Assembly: GCA_913030605.1 (NCBI GenBank)
Contig: CAJWEZ010000023.1
Coordinates: 1 to 60,765 of the forward strand
DNA length: 60,765 nt
Origin: an uncultured Spirochaeta sp.
GTDB lineage: Bacteria; Spirochaetota; Spirochaetia; DSM-27196; Alkalispirochaetaceae
Direction of reading: 5' to 3'
Positions 54,899 to 60,765 of this stretch are shown piece by piece (position 1 is the first letter of the stretch; each line of letters starts with the position of its first letter). The notes under the pieces are model-generated. The model worked only from the letters and a program-made list of their open reading frames with translations, did no database searches and had not been told where the DNA came from. A program made the position numbers and the translations under genes.

Positions 54899-56863
54899 GT
54901 GGCTGTGCATTCAAAGTTCAGACGTTTTTTCTACAACCGCCTGGCGACGGTGGGGTTGTTCATCGTGCTGGTTGTTCTCGTGGTCTCCGCGGCCGCGCCG
55001 ATCCTGCCGCTCACGGACCCCAACCAGACGGTCCTCACCAACCGGCTTCTGCCGCCGGGTAGCGAGGGACATCCCCTCGGTGCCGACGAGCTCGGACGGG
55101 ACATGCTCTCGCGCCTGATCTGGGGAACACGGGTCAGCCTCGCCGTTGGCCTCTCCGCCACGGCGATCGCCGCCCTGGTGGGCTCGCTGATCGGAATATT
55201 CGCGGCGTTTTACGGCGGATGGCTCGATAACACCCTCATGCGCGGCATCGACATGCTGATGGCCTTCCCGTACATGCTGCTTGCCCTGGCGATCGTTGCC
55301 GTCCTCGGTGCGGGGCTGTTCAACGCCCTGGTCGCGATCTCGGTAGTGAATATCCCGTTCTTTGCGCGCAACGTACGTGGGGCAACGGTCGGGCTCGTCC
55401 GGTTGGAGTACGTGGACGCCGCCCGCCTGAGCGGCAAGAGCGACATGGAGGTTCTCTTCGGCGAACTGCTGCCGAACGTTCTCCCTGTGATCTTCATCAC
55501 CATTTCGACGACGGTTGGCTGGATGATACTGGAGACCGCGGGTCTCAGCTTTCTCGGTCTCGGAGCGCAGCCGCCGACGGCCGATCTGGGGTCCATGCTC
55601 GGTGAGGGGCGCAAGTCGATCCTGGTGGCGCCGCACGTGGCAACGCTTCCGGGACTGGTCATCCTGGTTCTGGTTATCGGGATAAATCTGCTTGGCGACG
55701 GGCTCCGCGACGTGCTGGACCCCTACCTGCGGTCCGGCGCCCTCGTGAGTCCCCGACCGGCGACAGAGGTCGATACGGACCTCCGCCGACGGCTCCGGTC
55801 CGGCGATGCCGTGGAGCCGGGCACGGAGGTGAGTCCGGACGGCCCCGGCGGAAACGACGGCGGCGGGAACGACGGCGGCACGGTGCCTCTGTCGGTCCGG
55901 GAGCTCAGGACGTGGTTCTGGCAGCGGTCCGGGCGCACCAGCTCCGCCGTCCGCGCCACCGACGGCGTATCCTTCCAGGTGCCGCGGGGCGCGGCCCTGG
56001 GCATCATGGGCGAGTCGGGCAGTGGAAAGTCGGTGACCGCGCTGTCGGTGCTCGGGCTCGTGCCGACGCCCCCAGGGCGTATCATGGATGGCAGCATCCG
56101 ATTCAACGGCGAGGAACTGATCGGCGCTCCGATCGAACGACTGCGGCACTACCGCGGCAACCGGATCGCCTACATTTTCCAGAACCCGATGACCAGTCTG
56201 AATCCCCTGATCACCGTGGGTGAACAGATCGCAGAATCGGTCCGTCACCACCAGGGCGTGTCGAGGGCGGCGGCCAGGGAGCGTGCGCAGGAGCTGATGG
56301 ACAAGGTTCAGATCCCGAACGCGGCGGCCCGCGTCGACAGCTACCCCCACGAACTGTCCGGCGGCATGCGGCAGCGCGTGGGCATCGCCGTTGCGCTGGC
56401 CAACGACCCCGACGTCATCATCGCCGATGAACCGACCACCGCCCTCGACGTAACGATCCAGGCACAGATACTCAAACTCCTGGACGATCTCCGGCGTTCC
56501 GAGGGCGTGTCCCTGGTGTTCATCTCCCACGACTTTGGTGTGATCAGCGAACTCTGCGACCGCGTGGTGGTCATGTACGCCGGACAGGTGGTGGAATCCG
56601 GCACGGTGGATGAGATCTACCGGCACCCGCTGCACCCGTACACCCGGAGGCTGATGGCGTGCGTGCCGCGACTGGGCGATCGGGCCCGGGCCCTCACGGC
56701 GATTCCGGGGCTTCCACCGGCGCTTGACGACCTTCCGACGGGGTGTCGGTTCGCCGATCGCTGTGACGTGGTTACCGACGCCTGTCGCGAGGCCCCCGTG
56801 GAACTGCGGGGACACGGCGCCCGTGAGGCGCGCTGCATCCTGGTTGAGGAGACCTCCGCATGA
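54899..56863 (+). CDS. Fused ABC transporter permease-ATPase (DppC-DppD)
   Basis: 654 residues from GTG 54899. Residues 1-285 are a DppC-type permease (HPLGADELGRDMLSRLIWG; EAA loop YVDAARLSGKSDMEVLF). A Gly/Asp/Asn-rich linker of about 50 residues leads into a DppD-type ATPase with Walker A GESGSGKS, Q-loop FQNPMTSLNPL, signature LSGGMRQRV, Walker B VIIADEPTTALD and the C-terminal oligopeptide motif HPYTRRLMACVP. The frame is continuous with no sign of a lost stop. Such fusions exist elsewhere but are a minority arrangement. Confidence 0.93.
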   Translation: MAVHSKFRRFFYNRLATVGLFIVLVVLVVSAAAPILPLTDPNQTVLTNRLLPPGSEGHPLGADELGRDMLSRLIWGTRVSLAVGLSATAIAALVGSLIGIFAAFYGGWLDNTLMRGIDMLMAFPYMLLALAIVAVLGAGLFNALVAISVVNIPFFARNVRGATVGLVRLEYVDAARLSGKSDMEVLFGELLPNVLPVIFITISTTVGWMILETAGLSFLGLGAQPPTADLGSMLGEGRKSILVAPHVATLPGLVILVLVIGINLLGDGLRDVLDPYLRSGALVSPRPATEVDTDLRRRLRSGDAVEPGTEVSPDGPGGNDGGGNDGGTVPLSVRELRTWFWQRSGRTSSAVRATDGVSFQVPRGAALGIMGESGSGKSVTALSVLGLVPTPPGRIMDGSIRFNGEELIGAPIERLRHYRGNRIAYIFQNPMTSLNPLITVGEQIAESVRHHQGVSRAAARERAQELMDKVQIPNAAARVDSYPHELSGGMRQRVGIAVALANDPDVIIADEPTTALDVTIQAQILKLLDDLRRSEGVSLVFISHDFGVISELCDRVVVMYAGQVVESGTVDEIYRHPLHPYTRRLMACVPRLGDRARALTAIPGLPPALDDLPTGCRFADRCDVVTDACREAPVELRGHGAREARCILVEETSA

Positions 56864-57894
56864 ACGCATCGTCAGCGATGAACAACGAACCGCTCATCCG
56901 GATCGAAGCGGTGGAGCGTACGTTTGGGGGGGCGCGGCGTTTCCTCGCTCCGCCGTCGCCGCTGATCCACGCCGTGAATGGAGTGACGCTGACGCTCCGG
57001 CGTGGTGATGCCCTGGGCGTGGTCGGTGAGTCCGGATGCGGGAAGAGCACCCTCGCGCGAATGATCATGGGGATTATTCCCCCCACCGCCGGAACGATCC
57101 GCTACCGCGATACCGACATATCGTCGCTTCGGGGGGCAGACCGACGGCGGTTGTACCGCAACATCCAGTTCGTGTTCCAGGACCCGCAGAGTTCGCTGAA
57201 TCCGCGGAAGACGGTACGGGAAATCCTCGAAGCGCCGATGAAAAAGCTGCTGAACCTCGACGCCGCGGCCAGGGAGCGCAAGGCGCGGGAGCTCATGGAC
57301 CGGGTCAATCTGCGTGCCGAGTTTCTGGACCGCCACCCCCATGAGTTTTCCGGCGGTCAGGCGCAGCGCATCGGGATCGCCCGGGCCCTGGCGGTGGACC
57401 CCGACGTGCTGATCCTCGACGAGCCGGTGAGTGCTCTCGACGTATCGATCCAGGCGCAGATCCTTTCGCTCCTCAAAGAGTTGAAATCGGACCTGGACCT
57501 CACGTATCTCTTTATCAGTCACGATCTGGCGGTGGTGGACTACCTCTGCGAACAGGTCGCCGTGATGTACCTCGGACAGGTAGTGGAGCAGGGCAGCGTC
57601 GGCGAAATCTTCGAATCACCGCGGCATCCCTACACCCACGTCCTGTTGCGCAGCGTTCCCGAGCCGGGGAGCCATCGGCCGACGCGGATGGAACTCTCCG
57701 GGGAACTGCCCAACCCGGCGGCGTTGCCTGCGGGGTGCAACTTTGCACCGCGGTGCTACCGGGCCACCGCCCGGTGCCGGGGTGAGGAGCCGGACCTGCG
57801 CGGGTACGGCGACGGGGGGCACCGAGCGGCGTGCCATTTTGCCGACGACCCCGTGCCACCGCCGGAGGACGCAATCACGGAGCGCAATGCATGA
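56860..57894 (+). CDS. ABC transporter ATPase, DppF/OppF type
   Basis: 344 residues, second nucleotide-binding subunit. Walker A GESGCGKSTLA, Q-loop FQDPQSSLNPRKTV, signature FSGGQAQRIGIARAL, Walker B LILDEPVSALDVS and HPYTHVLLRSVP are present, with the Cys-containing C-terminal cluster (CNFAPRCYRATARC). It overlaps the fused gene by 4 nt and the chorismate mutase gene by 4 nt. Confidence 0.95.
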   Translation: MNASSAMNNEPLIRIEAVERTFGGARRFLAPPSPLIHAVNGVTLTLRRGDALGVVGESGCGKSTLARMIMGIIPPTAGTIRYRDTDISSLRGADRRRLYRNIQFVFQDPQSSLNPRKTVREILEAPMKKLLNLDAAARERKARELMDRVNLRAEFLDRHPHEFSGGQAQRIGIARALAVDPDVLILDEPVSALDVSIQAQILSLLKELKSDLDLTYLFISHDLAVVDYLCEQVAVMYLGQVVEQGSVGEIFESPRHPYTHVLLRSVPEPGSHRPTRMELSGELPNPAALPAGCNFAPRCYRATARCRGEEPDLRGYGDGGHRAACHFADDPVPPPEDAITERNA

Positions 57895-58223
57895 CAAAGA
57901 ACTCGAATGAGGCAGCCGACAATCCGGTATCGATCGCCCTGGGGACCCACCGGCAGGGAATCGATCGCCTCGATGGCGCACTGGTGTTTCTGCTTGCGGA
58001 ACGGTTCGCGATCACCGACGAGGTCGGCCGAATCAAGGCCGAATCGGGATTCCCCGCGCTGGATGCGGACAGGGAGGCGGAACAGCGGGCACGACTGCGG
58101 GTCATTGCGGCGGACGCCGGAGTGGACCCGGCGCTGGTGGAGCCGGTGTTCGACGCGCTGACAGCGACGGTGCGGGCCCGGCATGAGGAGATCCGTCGGT
58201 CGACGGTGGGTGAGGACGGGTAA
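57891..58223 (+). CDS. Chorismate mutase, AroQ type II
   Basis: 110 residues, monofunctional. It converts chorismate to prephenate. The AroQ pattern is visible: GIDRLDGALVFLLAERFAI, DEVGRIKAES, LDADREAEQRARL and VDPALVEPVFDAL. The C-terminal Gln of the E. coli active site is not obvious (VRARHEEIRR). ATG 57891 overlaps the ATPase stop (ATGA). Its place at the end of a peptide importer operon is unexplained. Confidence 0.85.
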   Translation: MTKNSNEAADNPVSIALGTHRQGIDRLDGALVFLLAERFAITDEVGRIKAESGFPALDADREAEQRARLRVIAADAGVDPALVEPVFDALTATVRARHEEIRRSTVGEDG

Positions 58224-58244
58224 CGGACGGCGGGCCGGTGCGGG

Positions 58245-58808
58245 CTATCCGCTTTCCTCTTCCCCGGCGACCTCGGTCTCGTCTTCGGGGTTTACCGGTT
58301 TGTTGGCGGCGATCAGGGCCCCCAGCGGATCCTCGCTGTTTACGAACTCACGGATCCTGAAGAACTTCGGATTCTCCCGAACCGCATCATCGCTCCCGAG
58401 CTTTGACCGCTGCTCGTAGTCGTGCAGGTTTTGCAGCTCCCCGTAGAGCCGCGAAAACCGGTCGTGCCACTGCAGGGCGTTCTGCTGGTGCTGTGCCAGG
58501 TAGTCCAGGAGTTCGGCCCGGTCCACATCGCGGATACGTGTCTCAGCGGTGTCGACATCGTCACAGACGCCGACGAGCAGGGCGTGCCAGATGGCAAAGT
58601 AGACCTTCTGCGGGGTCTCGTTGCAGGTCGGGCAGTACAGGTCCTCCCGGATCACGCCGCTGACGATCGGCGAGCCGGTGATCATGTCGCCAACTTCGTA
58701 TTCCCTCAGCCCCGGTTCGAACGCCTTGGTCTGAACCTGGTCGATTTCCGCTCCGCAGTTGCGGCAGTGACGGGGAGGGGTGAGGAAGACGGTATCAAAG
58801 ATTCCCAT
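58245..58808 (-). CDS. CpXC-type zinc-ribbon protein
   Basis: 187 residues with two Cys pairs, CRNCG (residues 15-19) and CPTC (about 59-62), as in proteins with the CpXC domain. The rest is helical and charged. Function unknown. It converges with the chorismate mutase gene, 21 nt apart, with no clear terminator in between. It is probably leaderless: TATGCT ends six bases before the ATG. Confidence 0.78.
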   Translation of the reverse strand: MGIFDTVFLTPPRHCRNCGAEIDQVQTKAFEPGLREYEVGDMITGSPIVSGVIREDLYCPTCNETPQKVYFAIWHALLVGVCDDVDTAETRIRDVDRAELLDYLAQHQQNALQWHDRFSRLYGELQNLHDYEQRSKLGSDDAVRENPKFFRIREFVNSEDPLGALIAANKPVNPEDETEVAGEEESG

Positions 58809-58814
58809 ACGTAC

Positions 58815-58843
58815 AGCATAGACCGTGGGAGGGTCCGGCGCAA
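58815..58843 (-). promoter_or_regulatory. Promoter of the CpXC gene
   Basis: On the minus strand, TTGCGC (complement of 58838-58843), 17-nt spacer, TATGCT (complement of 58815-58820), then six bases to the ATG at 58808. No Shine-Dalgarno lies in between. Confidence 0.5.
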
Positions 58844-58862
58844 CTCCCGATGGGGCGCCGGC

Positions 58863-58895
58863 GGAGCGGGGGCGACGTGCAGTCGCCCCCGCTCC
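58863..58895 (-). terminator. Perfect 14-bp hairpin after the aldo/keto reductase
   Basis: The arms 58863-58876 and 58882-58895 pair without mismatch around a 5-nt loop, 21 nt downstream of the reductase stop on the minus strand. There is no T-run, so it would terminate weakly or act as a 3' RNA stabiliser. It sits just upstream of the promoter of the CpXC gene. Confidence 0.55.
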
Positions 58896-58916
58896 GGACC
58901 AGCCAACCGGACGCGG

Positions 58917-59906
58917 TCAGCGCCAGTTGCGGGGCTCCTCGGGACGGTTGCCGAGAATCTCGTCGATCCGCGCGAGCACTCCGTCGTCGAGCTTCGGATA
59001 CAGGTCCAGAGCCTTCATGTTCTCCTCGACCTGTGATGCCTTTGACGCGCCGGTGATCACGGTGCTCACGTTGGGATTCTTGAGCGTCCACGCCAGGGCG
59101 AGCTGGGCAAGACTCGCTCCCAGATCATCTGCCACGGGCCGCAGCTTCTCCACCGTGTCGATGCGCCACTTGCCATCGGGGGTCTCGTAGCGCTCCTTGA
59201 GCCACTCGTAGCCCGGCAGCGTCAGGCGACCGTCCTTGATGCCCTTGCCGTACTTGCCGGTGAGGACACCGGAGGCGAGGGGGCTCCAGATGGTGGTACC
59301 GAGGCCGTGGTCGCGGTACAGCGGACCGTACTCAACCTCCACGCGATGGCGGTGAAACATGTTGTACTCGGGCTGTTCCATCGTCGGCGGTGTCAGTCCC
59401 AGACGGTAGGCAACCTCGTAGGCGTGGCGAATCTCTTCCGCGCTCCACTCGCTCGTACCCCAGTACAGCGCCCAGCCACGGTCAATCACGTGACTCATGG
59501 CGCGCACCGTTTCCTCGATCGGCGTCTCCTGATCAGGCCGGTGGCAGTACACGAGGTCGACGTAGTCCAGTTGCAGCCTGTCGAGGGCGGCGCGCACGCC
59601 TTCCACGATGTGTTTGCGCGAAAGCCCCCGGTCGTTGGGCCCCGGTCCGCCCCAGAAGATCTTGGTGGAAACCACGTAGTCCTTCCGGGAGAGTCCGAGC
59701 TTTTTGATCGCTTTGCCCATCACGATTTCCGACTGGCCGCCCTCGTAGGCTTCGGCGTTGTCGAAGAAATTGACTCCATGGTCCAGGGCTACCTTCATTT
59801 CGTCCGCGGCGAGGTCAACATCCACCTGTTTGCCGAATGTCACCCACGATCCGAAGGACAGGGCCGAAACTTTGAGGCCCGACGATCCGAGTCGTCGATA
59901 TTCCAT
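58917..59906 (-). CDS. Aldo/keto reductase of the potassium-channel beta-subunit type (AKR6-like)
   Basis: 329 residues, NADPH-dependent oxidoreductase fold. The catalytic tetrad is Asp49, Tyr54, Lys82 and His122. Sequence wording closely follows animal Kv-beta subunits: [72 protein letters not shown] precedes the ATG. It is divergent from a K+ channel gene 97 nt away, which fits a channel-associated role, though an ordinary soluble reductase is equally possible. Confidence 0.9.
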   Translation of the reverse strand: MEYRRLGSSGLKVSALSFGSWVTFGKQVDVDLAADEMKVALDHGVNFFDNAEAYEGGQSEIVMGKAIKKLGLSRKDYVVSTKIFWGGPGPNDRGLSRKHIVEGVRAALDRLQLDYVDLVYCHRPDQETPIEETVRAMSHVIDRGWALYWGTSEWSAEEIRHAYEVAYRLGLTPPTMEQPEYNMFHRHRVEVEYGPLYRDHGLGTTIWSPLASGVLTGKYGKGIKDGRLTLPGYEWLKERYETPDGKWRIDTVEKLRPVADDLGASLAQLALAWTLKNPNVSTVITGASKASQVEENMKALDLYPKLDDGVLARIDEILGNRPEEPRNWR

Positions 59907-59961
59907 AGTGCGTTGTGCTCCTTTCGATGTGGTTCTCCCTCAAAGTAATCACACCGGGCCG

Positions 59962-59992
59962 CTGACGGTAAGAGGGGTGGCGGTGGTATACT
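59962..59992 (+). promoter_or_regulatory. Candidate promoter of the potassium channel gene
   Basis: CTGACG (59962-59967) and TATACT (59987-59992) with a 19-nt spacer; the -10 is good, the -35 weak. The expected start of transcription is about 5 nt before the ATG at 60004, and no Shine-Dalgarno is present. Confidence 0.4.
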
Positions 59993-60003
59993 TGAACGCA
60001 GCA

Positions 60004-60765
60004 ATGCACCGCCCCGGAACTCGCGTCGCCACCGCTGTTCTTCTCCTGCTGACGCTGCTCGCCGGCGGCACGGTGGGATACATGGTGATCGAGGGCTGGA
60101 GTCTGAACGACAGCCTGTACATGGTCATCATCACGCTTACCACCGTAGGGTTCGGTGAGGTCCGGCCGCTGTCGCCTGCGGGTCAGCATTTTACCATCCT
60201 GTTTCTGCTGGTGAGCGTGGCGACGGTGGGGTACTCGATCTCCACGGTGGTGAGTTATCTCTTCGAGGGTCAGATCCTGTCCACGATGAAGGAGCGACGG
60301 ATGGCACGTATTCTCAGGCGTCTTCGGAACCACTACATCGTCTGCGGCGCCGGCGACATCGGTCGCGAAGTCGCCGAGGAGTTCCGGCAGGCGGGAACAC
60401 CATTCGTGATGATTGAACGCGATCCGGCGCACTCCGAAATCGCCGACGATGACGATATTCCCGTGATCACCGGCGATGCGTCGGAGGAGGCCGTGCTTCA
60501 GCAGGCGTGCATCGGTGATGCCGTGGGGCTTGTAGCGGTCCTGCCGTCGGACGCCGACAACGTGTTCGTCACGCTCACAGCCAGACAGCTCAACCCGGCC
60601 CTGACGATCGTGGCCAAGGGGACCGATGCCCAGGCGACCGCCAAGCTTCGCCGCGCCGGTGCCGACCGCGTGATTACGCCGGCGAAGATCGCCGGACGGC
60701 GGATCGCCTCCTCGATCCTGCGACCCTCGGTGGTGAATTTTCTCGACGTGATTGTAGACGACACC
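60004..60765 (+). CDS. Two-helix RCK potassium channel, 3'-truncated by the window end
   Basis: 254 codons visible, no stop before the end. An N-terminal helix (VLLLLTLLAGGTVGYMVI), pore helix with selectivity filter TTVGFGE, and a second helix (ILFLLVSVATVGYSI) form a KcsA/MthK-type pore. A RCK/TrkA-N domain follows, with the nucleotide-binding motif HYIVCGAGDIGREVAEEF, acidic strand end MIERD and TGDASEEAVLQQA. It conducts K+ under ligand control. It lies head to head with a Kv-beta-like reductase. Confidence 0.93.
   Translation, partial: MHRPGTRVATAVLLLLTLLAGGTVGYMVIEGWSLNDSLYMVIITLTTVGFGEVRPLSPAGQHFTILFLLVSVATVGYSISTVVSYLFEGQILSTMKERRMARILRRLRNHYIVCGAGDIGREVAEEFRQAGTPFVMIERDPAHSEIADDDDIPVITGDASEEAVLQQACIGDAVGLVAVLPSDADNVFVTLTARQLNPALTIVAKGTDAQATAKLRRAGADRVITPAKIAGRRIASSILRPSVVNFLDVIVDDT

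Overview
The window is about 61 kb of GC-rich, very densely coding bacterial chromosome from a spirochete, most likely a free-living, high-GC member of the Spirochaetaceae. The gene order hslU-flgB-flgC-fliE-fliF-fliG-fliH-fliI-fliJ-flbB-fliK-flgD-flgE-flbD-motA-motB-fliL-fliM-fliY-fliO-fliP-fliQ-fliR-flhB-flhA-flhF-flhG-(acidic membrane protein)-fliA-(FapA/Jag-N protein)-(two small proteins)-dnaK-like is the spirochete flagellar super-operon as I remember it from Borrelia and Treponema. The spirochete-specific collar protein FlbB is present. Species-level identity is not established.

Nt 1-33413 (+) is one head-to-tail motility unit with gaps mostly of 0-30 nt and many 4-nt overlaps. It encodes the rod, MS-ring, C-ring, stator, hook and type III export apparatus, the FlhF/FlhG placement factors and the flagellar sigma factor. 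It ends in an accessory block: a FapA-like protein, two small proteins, an Hsp70, a J-domain/HEAT protein and a CheA-like ATPase with no phospho-acceptor His. Notable points are a truncated first gene whose N-terminal half reads as ClpX and C-terminal half as HslU, a hook protein with Ser where spirochete FlgE has the cross-linking Cys178, a structured fliE-fliF gap, and a CTG start for fliO.

Nt 33414-38967 holds a leftward operon (minimal signal peptidase, class B PBP with PASTA, MAF/DUF115 protein) facing a rightward LysM-M23 endopeptidase. The endopeptidase is followed by a 24-codon membrane-peptide ORF whose end forms a terminator shared with the 3' end of secA. Nt 38942-47523 holds secA (-), then (+) a lipoprotein, bifunctional NAD(P)HX repair enzyme, membrane proteins, Nudix hydrolase, PgeF-like protein and nitroreductase.

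Nt 47543-60765 holds an FAD monooxygenase (-), an ArsC-like protein with recQ and a DUF302 protein (+), a DUF1028 protein, and a peptide-type ABC importer operon with a fused permease-ATPase and a terminal chorismate mutase. It finishes with a CpXC protein (-), a Kv-beta-like aldo/keto reductase (-) and a divergent, truncated RCK potassium channel (+). Several genes in the right half lack a Shine-Dalgarno sequence and carry a -10-like hexamer 6-11 nt before the start codon, suggesting leaderless transcripts; flagellar genes generally carry normal ribosome binding sites. I saw no tRNA, rRNA, insertion sequence, prophage or CRISPR array. No stretch over 300 nt lacks a gene; the longest gap is 157 nt.
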